Assembly: GCA_005217565.1 (NCBI GenBank)
Contig: SJCO01000001.1
Span: forward strand, 313,893-377,892
DNA from: Puteibacter caeruleilacunae
Lineage (GTDB): Bacteria; Bacteroidota; Bacteroidia; Bacteroidales; Prolixibacteraceae
Length of the DNA stretch: 64,000 bases
Direction of reading: 5' to 3'
Part shown: one piece after another, positions 45,401 through 54,274 of the stretch
Layout of the letters: every line of letters starts with the position of its first letter
Numbering within the stretch: the first letter of the stretch is position 1
The notes under the pieces: generated by a model
What the model was told of the DNA's origin: nothing
Database searches by the model: none
The model's input: only the letters and a program-made list of their open reading frames with translations
Program-made: the position numbers and the translations under genes

Positions 45401-45905
45401 TCGCAGTATCATTGGAAATTCAACGCCACGTTATCAATATGGATTTAATGTTGGAGCAGACTACAAAGGATTTAGTTTTTCTGCTGTTTTCCAGGGAGTA
45501 GGTAAGCGTGATTTAACAACAACTAATGCTGCTATTTTTTGGCCTGGTTTGAACTTTCAGCCAGCAGTGTTTAAGAGTGTATTAGATTACTGGACTCCAG
45601 AGAATACTGATGCTTATTTCCCTCGCTTGTATGATCATGGCGGTGGAAATAGTGGATATAACCGCAGAACACAGACTAAATATCTGCAGAATGGAGCTTA
45701 CTTACGTTTGAAGAGTGTAACATTCGGGTACAATCTTCCTAAGAATATCTGTAAAAAGATGTATTTGTCGAGGATGAAACTATTTGTAAGTGGTGAAAAC
45801 CTTTATACATGGGATCACCTACCTGATGGAATTGATCCAGAATTAAAAGGATTTAAGTATCCTTTCTATCGAACTATTTCATTTGGTGTTAATGTTACGT
45901 TGTAG
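42459..45905 (+). CDS. SusC-like TonB-dependent receptor with STN signalling domain (PUL 3)
   Basis: 1148 residues. It has a signal peptide (hydrophobic 22-37), STN domain (about 48-118, 'VSLEMEDVTIEQVLREIEQLSNIRFFF'), carboxypeptidase-regulatory-like domain (about 134-205, 'GEPLPGVTVIAKGTTVGVTTD'), plug from 'LDEVVAVGYGVQKKVNLTGAV', and a barrel ending 'YRTISFGVNVTL'. It closely resembles the PUL 2 SusC in its first 330 residues and diverges in the barrel loops, as expected for a different glycan. It should pass glycans to the periplasm and signal to the FecR of 41348. Confidence 0.96.
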   Translation: MKKNYQMPCFMRNETMKLLLKMKLVVLFLCIGFIQVNATVFSQNAKVSLEMEDVTIEQVLREIEQLSNIRFFFQREQVNVEKTVSVKVKDTQIKDILDQILQGQHISYKKYGDKTIILVPEIAKSKEVGTEDKKIAGKVTDEDGEPLPGVTVIAKGTTVGVTTDFDGNYSLSVPGSVDVLVFSFVGMKTQEVVIGGQTAINVVMTTDAIGLDEVVAVGYGVQKKVNLTGAVSSVKMEDVLSDRPVVNVTQALQGSVPGLKIETTNAEPGKSPSFNIRGTTSINGGGPLVLVDNVPMEISTLNPDDIETVSVLKDAASTAIYGARAAYGVILITTKRAKENTPFTLNYNNNIAFQRPVTLPKYATMEETLQLYEDMAAGSGLTDADYWTGHNITKWKEYLADYRANPDKYPDGMVADGATYYLKESNQIRSMIETGVQHQHNVSATGGTDKLTYRFSLGYMNQDGILITDKDKYKRITTSAYTSARITDWLRQEIDIKYTKSERSNPDGNQYNWALTDGVWTPDGTLTHTDGVEYPVRNAVNTILFESPAKTYIETPRVFAKTTITPIKNLTVVGEYTYSKKVYDYKNYENTFYMYDVTEAGPEIANGQDWYYYNTYKQNRNTINAYATYKFNIGDAHNFTAMAGFNQEHFEQSSLNVKILDQIVPSLPSIVQATGTPIAEDGFTEYATRGGFYRFNYDYKGKLLFEANGRYDGSSRFPTDSRFAFFPSFSAGYRISEEAFMKSADWLSNLKLRASWGKIGNQNVSNYGYLPTMDSGQIGWLVNGTKPIGTYPPGLVSSNYTWETVYSTNFGADFGFFNGQLTGSVDVYQRDTNGMLTAGETLPEVLGPPSPKENAADLTTKGWEVSLQYRGKIGDFKYNVGVNMYDSWSEITKFANKSGLLSDYYVGREIGEIWGYTTDRFFTADDINADPNLLAGGGQLKDEIAKPEGVNNFWPGDIKYVDLNNDGEITDGTSTLDDPGDRSIIGNSTPRYQYGFNVGADYKGFSFSAVFQGVGKRDLTTTNAAIFWPGLNFQPAVFKSVLDYWTPENTDAYFPRLYDHGGGNSGYNRRTQTKYLQNGAYLRLKSVTFGYNLPKNICKKMYLSRMKLFVSGENLYTWDHLPDGIDPELKGFKYPFYRTISFGVNVTL

Positions 45906-45935
45906 GAATTCATGATTCAAATAAAGCAAGAAAAA

Positions 45936-47864
45936 ATGAAGAAATATATCATATTATTAGCCATTACAATCTCGTTGTTAAGCTGTAACGATGAGTTCCT
46001 TGAAAGAATTCCTCAAGATAAACTAACAGAGGAAACGGCATTTCAAACAAGCGAAAATTTTGCAACCTATGCTTGGTCTTTGTATCGTATCTTCGATGAT
46101 GGATCTCAGATTTTAAGAGTGGGAAGTAATTCTACCAATGGAGGTTATAGCAATGAGCGTCATACCGATAATATTGCGTTTAACTACAATAAGAATTATT
46201 CAAACAAATATGCTTTTCATACAATTACAATTCCAACAACTACTGGTCAGTACTCATATGATTATATCCGTAAGGTGAACATCATGTTGGCGAATATTGA
46301 CAATTCGAAAATGAGTGAGGCTGATAAGAATCACTGGAGAGGTGTAGGTTTATTTTTTAGATCGTATCGTTACTTTGATATGATGTTCCGTTATGGAGAT
46401 ATCCAGTGGGTTGAGACTCCTGTTGGGACTGATGATGAGCGTTTGTTTATGCCTCGTACTCCTCGAGATGAGGTGGCTGCAAATCTTTTAAGAGATCTTA
46501 AGTTTGCAGAAGAGAATGTTAAAGATGGAGGTAACGGACGTAACACCATTAACAAAGATGTTGTTAGAGCTTTTCTTTCGAGATTTTCTTTGATGGAAGG
46601 TACGTGGAGAAAATATCATCAACTTGGTGATGCTGATAAGTACTTGTCAGAGTGTAAACGTGTTTCTGATGTGTTGGTTAATAAATATCCTAATGTGATG
46701 CCTAAGTACTATGATTTGTATACCTCTGAATCATTGGTAGGCGAAACAGGTATTATTTTGGCATTTGAATACGAGACAGATCAGTTAACTCACCATCGCG
46801 CACGTTATGAGGCTACCTCTGCGCACTACTACGATTTGACGAAAGATGCGGTTGATTCTTACCTTTGTCAGGATGGCCAGACTATCGAGAATACTTCGGT
46901 AGATCCTGAGAACTATAATCCTAATGATCCTAACTTTTCAATATATTCAGAATTTAGAAATCGCGATCATCGTTTGTATTTTACTGTTTGCCCTCCTTAC
47001 CAGATTAAGAAAAAGGGTGACCGCTCAGAATTACCTTGGCATCCTGATTATGATCCAAGTAATCCAACTGCTAAACGTAATCCACAGGGTAATTTCAGTA
47101 CATGGTTATATGATGATTTTAAGCCTGAATATCGTGAGTATATTGATTTGCTTGAACAGATCTCACCTGATGCTAAAAGAATTCCGATGTCGAACTGGAA
47201 TAACTTTGTAGTGTATCGTATTCCTCACTTTAGAACCGATCCACAGGGGCAAGGGTATAATGTGAGTATGACTGGGTATTATACTTGGAAATATTATACT
47301 AAAGAGCGTGGTTATGATTTTGCTGTTGGACAAACATCTGACGCTCCTATTTTCAGAATAGGTGAGGTGATGCTGAACTTAGCTGAGGCTACCTATGAGT
47401 TGGATGGAACGCTTTCGCAGGATGTTGCAGATAGAACGATTAATAAATTACGCGCAAGGGGTAATGTAACAGCGTTGAATGTGAATAGTTTTACTCCTGA
47501 TAATTCATCACGTAGAGATGCTTCTGTATCAGATCTTTTATGGGAGATTCGCCGAGAAAGAAGAGTCGAATTTATGGGTGATGGTTTGCGTTATTATGAT
47601 ATTCGTCGCTGGAAGAAAGGTGATTACATGAATAAGGAGATCTTTGGTGTGAATACAAAGCAACTACGCGAACTTCAACTGATGACATATCAGAAAGGTG
47701 TAACTGAGAATGCTCAAGGATTTGTAACAACATTTGGAGATCCTGTTGCTAAAGGTTTTGGCTGGGAGGATTTCATGTATCTGGAGCCTATGCCTTCTCA
47801 GGAGTTGTTGTTGAATGAACAATTACAGCAGAATGCTGGTTGGGATAGTTATTCTCCGAATTAG
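45936..47864 (+). CDS. SusD-like lipoprotein (PUL 3)
   Basis: 642 residues from the ATG at 45936. The ATG at 45912 adds eight residues ahead of the signal and is less likely. The lipobox is 'SLLSC', then 'NDEFLERIPQDKLTEETAFQTSENF'. It is longer than the PUL 1 and PUL 2 SusD proteins (493 and 509), with extra loops between residues about 300 and 450. The C-terminal SusD block 'WEIRRERRVEFMGDGLRYYDIRRWKKG' and 'YLEPMPSQELLLN' are intact. It binds glycan on the surface as the lid of SusC. Last gene of the SusC/D transcript (terminator at 47895). Confidence 0.95.
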   Translation: MKKYIILLAITISLLSCNDEFLERIPQDKLTEETAFQTSENFATYAWSLYRIFDDGSQILRVGSNSTNGGYSNERHTDNIAFNYNKNYSNKYAFHTITIPTTTGQYSYDYIRKVNIMLANIDNSKMSEADKNHWRGVGLFFRSYRYFDMMFRYGDIQWVETPVGTDDERLFMPRTPRDEVAANLLRDLKFAEENVKDGGNGRNTINKDVVRAFLSRFSLMEGTWRKYHQLGDADKYLSECKRVSDVLVNKYPNVMPKYYDLYTSESLVGETGIILAFEYETDQLTHHRARYEATSAHYYDLTKDAVDSYLCQDGQTIENTSVDPENYNPNDPNFSIYSEFRNRDHRLYFTVCPPYQIKKKGDRSELPWHPDYDPSNPTAKRNPQGNFSTWLYDDFKPEYREYIDLLEQISPDAKRIPMSNWNNFVVYRIPHFRTDPQGQGYNVSMTGYYTWKYYTKERGYDFAVGQTSDAPIFRIGEVMLNLAEATYELDGTLSQDVADRTINKLRARGNVTALNVNSFTPDNSSRRDASVSDLLWEIRRERRVEFMGDGLRYYDIRRWKKGDYMNKEIFGVNTKQLRELQLMTYQKGVTENAQGFVTTFGDPVAKGFGWEDFMYLEPMPSQELLLNEQLQQNAGWDSYSPN

Positions 47865-47894
47865 GATAGATAAATAGTTTGTTATTCATTATAG

Positions 47895-47938
47895 GTCCTT
47901 CTATGGTTGTATAGTCCATAGAAGGACTTTTTATTTTT
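47895..47938 (+). terminator. Terminator after SusD (PUL 3)
   Basis: A perfect 12-base stem (47895-47906 with 47916-47927), 9-base loop, followed by a T-rich run. It starts 30 bases after the SusD stop and separates the aldolase gene from the PUL transcript. Confidence 0.85.
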
Positions 47939-48121
47939 CTGTGTTTGCAAGATGTCTTGGAAATCAGAATGTGCAAACGAAAAGACAGAATGTGCATTGC
48001 TTCAGAGTGAGGGGAGGGGTAATTTTGCTGCAAATGTGATTATTGATTTTGGGATGTAGTACAGGTGTGGATTGTGCTTTTGATCCCAAAGAATATCTTA
48101 ATCGAATAATCTTTGAAGTAG

Positions 48122-49420
48122 ATGAAGCAATTAGATGTTAAGTTAATGCACCCAAGGGTGCAGATTACCAAGGTAATTAGTAGGATTTATAAGAACGGGA
48201 TGACGACCACATCGGGAGGAAATATCTCGATTCTTGATGAGAATGGCGATATATGGGTGACCCCGTCGGCAATTGATAAGGGAACACTTACCGAGAAAGA
48301 TATCATTTGTGTGAAGAAAGATGGGACTATTGTTGGTGATCATAAGCCGTCTTCTGAATTTCCATTTCATAAGGCGATTTATGAGGTGCGACCTGATATT
48401 AAAGCGGTGATTCATGCACATCCACCAGCATTGGTTTCGTATAGTATTGTTCGTGAAATTCCAAATACCAATATCATTCCACAGGCTCGTGAGATTTGTG
48501 GAGCCATAGGTTATGCTCCTTATGGAATGCCTGGAAGTGAAGAATTAGGAGAGAAAATTGCGGCAGAGTTCGATGGGAAAGACAATATGGCTGTGATTAT
48601 GGAGAATCATGGAACAGTATTGGGAGGATCTGATTTGTTGGATGCTTATACTCGTTTCGAAACACTCGAATTTTGTGCACGTACGATTATCAATGCTAGT
48701 GCTATTGGTACGCCAACGTATTTGAATGATGAGCAGATCAATGAATTTGGGAAGCAGATCCCTCATGATATAGCACATAATGAATCGGTTGCATATCCTC
48801 CAGAGGAGCGTGAGATTCGTCAGAATATCTGTAGTATCGTTCGTAGAGCATGTGATCAGGGTATGATGATTAGTTCGTATGGTACGGTGTCGGTGCGCTG
48901 GAAAGACAATGATTTTTTGATTACCCCTCCGAATGTAGCTCGTTGGGATATTATGCCAGAAGATATCGTGCAGATTAAAGGCGGTAAAGCAGAGCCAGGT
49001 AAGACTCCTAGTCGCGCTTTTGAATTGCACCAAAAGATCTATGAGCAGAATCCTCATATCAATTCAATTATCTTGACTCAGCCTCCTCATTTGATGGCGT
49101 ATGGTACTACAGGAGTTAAGTTTGATGTGCGTACTATTCCTGAGAGTTGGATATTCCTTCAGGATGTACCTTGTGTACCATTTGGTACTCATTTTAAAGG
49201 AAATGATACGATTCCTGAATTGCTGAGTGAATCAGTGCCGGCAGTATTGATTGCTAATGATTCATTTATCGTAACCGGAGATAAGTTGTTACAGACATTT
49301 GATCGTTTAGAAGTCGCAGAATTTAGTGCTAAATCATTGGTGATGGGTGCTCCACTGGGAGAATTGAAGCCTATTAATGATGAGCAAATTGAAGACTTGA
49401 GAAAGAATTTTTTAGGGTAG
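48122..49420 (+). CDS. Two-domain class II aldolase/adducin protein with a degenerate second domain
   Basis: 432 residues made of two class II aldolase units (about 10-200 and 228-420). Unit 1 keeps the active-site set: 'TSGGNIS', Glu79 in 'SSEFPFH', His98 and His100 in 'VIHAHPPA' and His163 in 'MENHGTV'. In unit 2 the matching places are Ala299, Leu318, Gln320 and Asp380, so it cannot bind the metal and is probably structural. Class II aldolases of this kind cut phosphorylated fucose, rhamnose or ribulose type sugars. The two-unit form is found in Bacteroidota, but I cannot name its substrate. It lies behind the PUL 3 terminator and could serve its monosaccharide catabolism. Confidence 0.85.
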   Translation: MKQLDVKLMHPRVQITKVISRIYKNGMTTTSGGNISILDENGDIWVTPSAIDKGTLTEKDIICVKKDGTIVGDHKPSSEFPFHKAIYEVRPDIKAVIHAHPPALVSYSIVREIPNTNIIPQAREICGAIGYAPYGMPGSEELGEKIAAEFDGKDNMAVIMENHGTVLGGSDLLDAYTRFETLEFCARTIINASAIGTPTYLNDEQINEFGKQIPHDIAHNESVAYPPEEREIRQNICSIVRRACDQGMMISSYGTVSVRWKDNDFLITPPNVARWDIMPEDIVQIKGGKAEPGKTPSRAFELHQKIYEQNPHINSIILTQPPHLMAYGTTGVKFDVRTIPESWIFLQDVPCVPFGTHFKGNDTIPELLSESVPAVLIANDSFIVTGDKLLQTFDRLEVAEFSAKSLVMGAPLGELKPINDEQIEDLRKNFLG

Positions 49421-49431
49421 TGTTGGAGATA

Positions 49432-49460
49432 TTAAAGGAAGGCCTTTTGCCTTCCTTTAA
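49432..49460. terminator. Bidirectional terminator between the aldolase and kdsA
   Basis: A perfect 12-base stem (49432-49443 with 49449-49460) and 5-base loop, between converging stops at 49420 and 49467. T's at the outer end of the stem exist on both strands. Confidence 0.75.
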
Positions 49461-49466
49461 TATGTA

Positions 49467-50285
49467 TTATAAGTTGATTACTGTCTGACGAAGCTTGACT
49501 AACTTGGTCAACAAGTTTTCAAGATTATCAAGGTGTAACATATTAGCACCATCGGATTTTGCATTTGCAGGATCTGGGTGTGTTTCAATGAAAATACCAT
49601 CAACTCCCACAGCAATACCTGCTTTGGCAACTGTTTCAATCAATTCTGGTTTACCCCCAGTAACTCCGCTAGTCTGATTAGGTTGCTGAAGAGAATGGGT
49701 AATATCCAATACAACAGGACAATTGTTTGCTTGCATTTCTGGAATACCTCGATAATCAACAATCATATCCTGATATCCAAAAGAGTTACCACGTTCTGTT
49801 AGCATAACAAGATCGTTTCCAGATTCGCGGATTTTATTTACCGCAAATTGCATTGAACCTCCTGATAGGAATTGTCCTTTTTTTACATTAACTACTTTAC
49901 CTGTTTCGGCAGCAGCTACCAATAGGTCTGTCTGGCGACACAAGAATGCAGGAATCTGAAGAATATCGACGTATTCTGCAGCAAGAGCAGCTTCATGTGA
50001 TTCGTGGATGTCGGTTACTGTTGGTACATCAAATGTCTCGCTTACTTTGCGTAAAATCTTCAATGCTTTTTCATCGCCTATACCTGTGAATGAATCCAAT
50101 CTAGAGCGGTTAGCCTTGCGATATGATCCTTTAAATACGTAAGGAATCTTCAAATCATTAGTGATCCTAACGATCTTTTCTGCTATTCGCATTGCAATAT
50201 CTTCACCTTCAATGGCACATGGGCCAGCCAAAAGGAAAAAGTTACCTGAATCGGTATGTTTGATCTTTGGTATTTGATTAATCAT
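49467..50285 (-). CDS. kdsA: 3-deoxy-8-phosphooctulonate synthase (KdsA)
   Basis: About 272 residues from the ATG at 50285. An ATG at 50315 overlaps the end of rarA and adds ten residues. Makes KDO-8-phosphate from phosphoenolpyruvate and arabinose-5-phosphate for lipopolysaccharide. Visible motifs are 'FLLAGPCAIEG', 'VFKGSYRKANRSRLDSFTGIG' (phosphate binding), 'VPTVTDIHESHEA', 'LQIPAFLCRQTDLLVAAA', 'VNVKKGQFL', 'LDITHSLQQPN' and 'GIFIETHPDPANAKSDG'. The 'CRQTDLL' and 'DANMLHL'-like end are standard. It is immediately downstream of rarA and presumably co-transcribed with it. Confidence 0.95.
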   Translation of the reverse strand: MINQIPKIKHTDSGNFFLLAGPCAIEGEDIAMRIAEKIVRITNDLKIPYVFKGSYRKANRSRLDSFTGIGDEKALKILRKVSETFDVPTVTDIHESHEAALAAEYVDILQIPAFLCRQTDLLVAAAETGKVVNVKKGQFLSGGSMQFAVNKIRESGNDLVMLTERGNSFGYQDMIVDYRGIPEMQANNCPVVLDITHSLQQPNQTSGVTGGKPELIETVAKAGIAVGVDGIFIETHPDPANAKSDGANMLHLDNLENLLTKLVKLRQTVINL

Positions 50286-50296
50286 ATTGAATACTT

Positions 50297-51568
50297 TTAA
50301 AATCGGTTTTTCCACCAGCTCTTTAAGCGCTCAAGGATTTTGTTTTCCTGAGGATTGGACTGTGGAAAGTATATTCGTTTATCTTTTATTCCGTCTGGTA
50401 AAAATTGCTGCTCAACAAAGTTTCCTTTGTAGGCATGGGCATATTTGTAATCTTTCTTATAGCCTAGCTCTTTCATTAATTTGGTTGGTGCATTACGTAG
50501 ATGTAATGGAACAGGTAGATTTCCTGTTTGTTTAACCAAAGCGATTGCATCATTGATGGCACTATAGGCTGAATTACTCTTTGCGGATGTAGCCAGGTAA
50601 ATGGTGCACTCTGATAAGATGATTCTTGACTCAGGCATTCCCACTTGGTTTACAGCGTCAAATGTACTTTGAGCCAGTAATAATGCGTTAGGATTAGCCA
50701 GACCTATATCTTCAGATGCAAGTATAACCAATCGTCGAGCTATGAATTTTACGTCTTCTCCTCCCTCAAGCATACGGGCTAGCCAGTAAACAGCTGCATC
50801 AGGATCACCCCCCCTAATACATTTGATGAACGCAGAGATGATGTCGTAATGCATCTCTCCATTTTTATCGTATACCGCGGGGTTTTGCTGCAAACATTGC
50901 GTTACCCTGTCGTTGGTTATGGTGATGGTCTCGTCACCAGGAAAAGAGTTAACAACAACCTCTGTAATATTTAAAAGCTTTCGGGCATCTCCTCCTGAAA
51001 AACGCAAAATTGATTCCGTTTCCTGGATATCAAAAGTACGCTTCTTAAGATCTATATCTCGCTCTATTGCGGTGTGAAATAGCTCTAATAGCGACTCTTT
51101 ATCGAATGATTTAAGTACATAGACCTGACAGCGCGATAAGAGGGGGGATATTACCTCAAACGATGGATTTTCGGTGGTTGCACCTATCAAAGTAACAATC
51201 CCTTGTTCTACTGCTCCAAGTAGTGAATCTTGCTGCGATTTACTGAATCGATGGATCTCATCGATGAATAATATTGGATTAGGCTGATTGAAAAATAATG
51301 ATTTCTCGGCCTTTTGAATCGCTTCTCTTACATCCTTTACCCCAGAGTTAATTGCACTTAGTACAAAAAACGGGCGGTTTAAGGTTGATGCAATAATCTT
51401 GGCTAATGTTGTCTTCCCTACTCCCGGAGGTCCCCATAATATGAAAGATGAAATATTACCCGACTCGATCATCTTACGGAGAATCGCTTTTTCTCCAACA
51501 AGATGTTTCTGTCCGATGTATTCATCCAACGTTTTGGGTCTTAATCTTTCTGCTAATGGTTGTGCCAT
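50297..51568 (-). CDS. rarA: Replication-associated recombination protein A (RarA/MgsA)
   Basis: 423 residues. A AAA+ ATPase of the clamp-loader clade: 'MAQPLAERLRPKTLDEYIGQKHLVGE' at the start, Walker A 'LWGPPGVGKTTLAKI' (about 45-59), Walker B 'ILFIDEIHRFSKSQQD', sensor 1 'LIGATTENPSF', 'SRCQVYVL' (arginine finger) and the C-terminal tetramerisation domain ('MLEGGEDVKFIARRLVILASEDIGLANP'). It acts at stalled replication forks with SSB. A -7 box TATCTTTG lies 32 bases upstream of its start. Confidence 0.96.
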   Translation of the reverse strand: MAQPLAERLRPKTLDEYIGQKHLVGEKAILRKMIESGNISSFILWGPPGVGKTTLAKIIASTLNRPFFVLSAINSGVKDVREAIQKAEKSLFFNQPNPILFIDEIHRFSKSQQDSLLGAVEQGIVTLIGATTENPSFEVISPLLSRCQVYVLKSFDKESLLELFHTAIERDIDLKKRTFDIQETESILRFSGGDARKLLNITEVVVNSFPGDETITITNDRVTQCLQQNPAVYDKNGEMHYDIISAFIKCIRGGDPDAAVYWLARMLEGGEDVKFIARRLVILASEDIGLANPNALLLAQSTFDAVNQVGMPESRIILSECTIYLATSAKSNSAYSAINDAIALVKQTGNLPVPLHLRNAPTKLMKELGYKKDYKYAHAYKGNFVEQQFLPDGIKDKRIYFPQSNPQENKILERLKSWWKNRF

Positions 51569-51599
51569 AAAAAAATCAGATTAACGCATTAATTGAGTG

Positions 51600-51607
51600 C
51601 AAAGATA
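51600..51607 (-). promoter_or_regulatory. -7 box of the rarA promoter
   Basis: TATCTTTG on the minus strand, fitting TAnnTTTG, with the predicted start near 51594, about 26 bases before the rarA ATG. No clear -33 TTTG at the right distance. The same -7 sequence precedes both small-RNA-like repeats. Confidence 0.5.
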
Positions 51608-51647
51608 CTGGCTGTTCTATGATTTGAAAAATGATTCTTTCAAATAA

Positions 51648-53591
51648 TTAGTAGCAATATCTGATGATTACATTATATGCTTCACCTAAACCAAGTTCTC
51701 CTGCTTTACTTAGATCCATTGCGCCGCCTTCAATGTCATTGAGATAAATGCGTACCAATCCTCTGTTGTAGTAGGCTTCCGCAAAATCTGGCTCTGTCTT
51801 GATGGCTGCAGAGTAATCGTCGAAGGCTTTCTGATATTCGCCAAGTTTACAATAAACATTACCTCGGTTAAAGGCTGCAAAATAGAACTGAGGATTCATC
51901 TTTAATACAGTTCCGTAATCGTTGATCACTTCATCGTAATCGTGAATCTTAACCTCTTGTTTTGTTGTTTCTGCTTGAACAGTACCTTCTGCATTCAGAC
52001 TGATTTGTTTTTTCTCTTTAAAATCAGGCAATGAGAGAATTTTATCCACCATTTGTGCTCTTGTATTGGCACGTTCATAGAAAGCCAGTAGATTGTGATT
52101 ATCTCTGTCAATTGCTCTGTTTAAATCAAGTAATGCTGCGTTAAAGAATCCAGTAAGTGATTTAAAAATACCTCTATTCAGGAAGTTATTACTGATCTGA
52201 GGATTATTATTGATCTTCTCATTGAAATACCTTACGAAATTCTCATAATCTTCTAGTTGCTGATAAGAGGATATTTTATGCGTATTGGTAATGGTCATAA
52301 ATGGATTATAAGCATTGTCTTCGTTCAACTTTTCAAGTTGGAAGATGTAATACCTGAATCTTTTACTGTCCTCGTTCTTGCTGTTCACTGAGTTAATGAA
52401 AAACAGTGGCTGTAATTTTACATCAGTATAACGTTTTTGGATACGACCCTTTGATACTTCTTCTTCATTGTCGGGAGAATCAGGATCAAATAATACACGA
52501 TGAATTTTTTTACGTGGTGCTTTCTGCTGCGTTGTATCAGCTTGAGCAATAGCATTATCTTCTGAATTACTATTTTTTTGTCCTTGAGGATTTGCTTTTA
52601 CAGCACTGGTAGAACCTGCTTTTCGTGATGTGTTGTTGATCTGCGATTGGCGTTGGTGTTGAGATTGGTGATAAGCCCTTGGATCAACACGTACCAGGTG
52701 TGGATTATTAGCAAAACGAGGATCTAATCTTGCAGCCATACGGTAGTCATCAATAAAGTCAGGACGCTTTAAGGCCTCTTTTGCCATACCTCTGTTCATA
52801 TAAGCACTGGCAAAATTGTTATTGAGCTGAAGTGCTTTATCATAGTCCATAATAGCACCTGCAAAATCTTCCAGCTTATGCTTAACAATACCACGGTTAC
52901 TATAAGCCAATGCATTGGCAGGATCGAGTCGCAACGACTGATCATAGTCGGTAAGTGCTCCTGCATAATCGTCTAAAGCAAACTTAGCGAGTCCTCTATT
53001 AAGGAAAGCACCAGCAAATTTAGGGTTAATCAAGATAGATGAATCACAGTCTGCAATACTTCCTTCTATATCTTGAAGGCGTTGACGTACAGAACTACGG
53101 TTCAAGTACGCGTTAGCATTTTTAGGTTTAAGCTCAATTGATTTGGTATAATCATCGAACGCCAATTGAAAGCTGTCAATGGCAGCCCAGGCAATTCCTC
53201 GGTTGTTGTACATATCAGCATTTTCAGGATCCAATTCCAATGCCCTGGAGTAATCACTAATTGAATTTTCATAATTCTGAAGTTCATAATTAGTCATTGC
53301 TCTGTACATGTATGCCAGCGGATAAAATGGCTTAATTTCAAGTGCTTTATCGTAATCTCGTTTGGCTCCTCTAAAATCTTCAAGATAGTGTTTTGAAACA
53401 CCTCTTAGGAAATATGGTTCAGGAAGGTATGGTTTTAGCTTGATAACAATATTGAAATATTCAATTGCTCCAGTATAGTTTCCAAAATAAATTCGACTGC
53501 GACCGGTATAAAAATAGGTGTCAGTATTAAGCTGAGACCAGCCTGCAAAGGATGAAAAAATAAGAATTAGAATTATCAGATGTTTCTTCAT
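51648..53591 (-). CDS. Exported tetratricopeptide repeat protein
   Basis: 647 residues with a signal peptide ('HLIILILIFSSFAGWSQ'). About eight TPR units run from residue 20 to 295, each with the 'A-Y-x-N-R-G-x-x-x-x-x-L-x-D-x-x-G-A-x-x-D-Y-x-K-A-L' pattern. A low-complexity Gln/Asn/Ser/Lys linker (about 300-370) is followed by a non-TPR stretch and about four more TPR units (about 480-640). The linker suggests two independent scaffolds. It should sit in the periplasm or at the envelope and mediate protein contacts; the partner is unknown. It stands alone on the minus strand. Confidence 0.88.
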   Translation of the reverse strand: MKKHLIILILIFSSFAGWSQLNTDTYFYTGRSRIYFGNYTGAIEYFNIVIKLKPYLPEPYFLRGVSKHYLEDFRGAKRDYDKALEIKPFYPLAYMYRAMTNYELQNYENSISDYSRALELDPENADMYNNRGIAWAAIDSFQLAFDDYTKSIELKPKNANAYLNRSSVRQRLQDIEGSIADCDSSILINPKFAGAFLNRGLAKFALDDYAGALTDYDQSLRLDPANALAYSNRGIVKHKLEDFAGAIMDYDKALQLNNNFASAYMNRGMAKEALKRPDFIDDYRMAARLDPRFANNPHLVRVDPRAYHQSQHQRQSQINNTSRKAGSTSAVKANPQGQKNSNSEDNAIAQADTTQQKAPRKKIHRVLFDPDSPDNEEEVSKGRIQKRYTDVKLQPLFFINSVNSKNEDSKRFRYYIFQLEKLNEDNAYNPFMTITNTHKISSYQQLEDYENFVRYFNEKINNNPQISNNFLNRGIFKSLTGFFNAALLDLNRAIDRDNHNLLAFYERANTRAQMVDKILSLPDFKEKKQISLNAEGTVQAETTKQEVKIHDYDEVINDYGTVLKMNPQFYFAAFNRGNVYCKLGEYQKAFDDYSAAIKTEPDFAEAYYNRGLVRIYLNDIEGGAMDLSKAGELGLGEAYNVIIRYCY

Positions 53592-53713
53592 TGTCGAATT
53601 GGTTTTGGAATTTTCGGTAAAATTAGTACTTATGCTAAAAGATTGCCTATTGTGACTGTTAAAAAAGGTTGATTTAGGTGATTAATTATGTAATAACACT
53701 ATAATTTTTCAAT

Positions 53714-54274
53714 ATGACTCGATGCGAATGGTGTTTAAGTGATCCCCTCTACATCAAATATCATGATGAAGAGTGGGGAGTACCTGTACATGATGATCAA
53801 ACATTGTTTGAATTTTTGATTCTTGAAGGTGCTCAGGCTGGTTTAAGTTGGATAACTGTTCTGAAAAAGAGAGAAAACTACAGGAAAGCTTACGATGGAT
53901 TTGATCCTGCTGTGGTGGCTCTTTATGATGAAGCTAAGGTTGAAGAATTACTACAGAACGCTGGAATTATTCGAAATAAGCTAAAAATTAGAGCTAGTAT
54001 AAATAATGCTCAACGGTTTCTTGAAGTGCAGAAAGAGTTCGGTAGTTTTGATAAGTATATCTGGGGATTTGTCGACTTCAAGCCTATTGTGAATCATTGG
54101 ACTACCATGGATGAGATTCCTGCAAAAACACCTTTGTCGGATGAAATTTCAAAGGATCTTAAGAAACGTGGCTTTAAGTTTATCGGATCAACAATCATTT
54201 ATGCACATATGCAAGCAACAGGAATGGTTAATGATCATGTAACCTCCTGTTTCAGACACAAGGAATTGCTTTAA
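53714..54274 (+). CDS. tag: DNA-3-methyladenine glycosylase I (Tag)
   Basis: 186 residues. 'MTRCEWCLSDPLYIKYHDEEWGVPVHDDQTLFEFLILEGAQAGLSWITVLKKRENYRKAYDGFDP' is the classic Tag start, with Cys4 and His17 as zinc ligands. 'IIRNKLKIRASINNA' and the C-terminal 'MVNDHVTSCFRHKEL' (His/Cys ligands) complete it. The enzyme excises 3-methyladenine from alkylated DNA. The stop overlaps by four bases the stop of the convergent response-regulator gene. Confidence 0.96.
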   Translation: MTRCEWCLSDPLYIKYHDEEWGVPVHDDQTLFEFLILEGAQAGLSWITVLKKRENYRKAYDGFDPAVVALYDEAKVEELLQNAGIIRNKLKIRASINNAQRFLEVQKEFGSFDKYIWGFVDFKPIVNHWTTMDEIPAKTPLSDEISKDLKKRGFKFIGSTIIYAHMQATGMVNDHVTSCFRHKELL

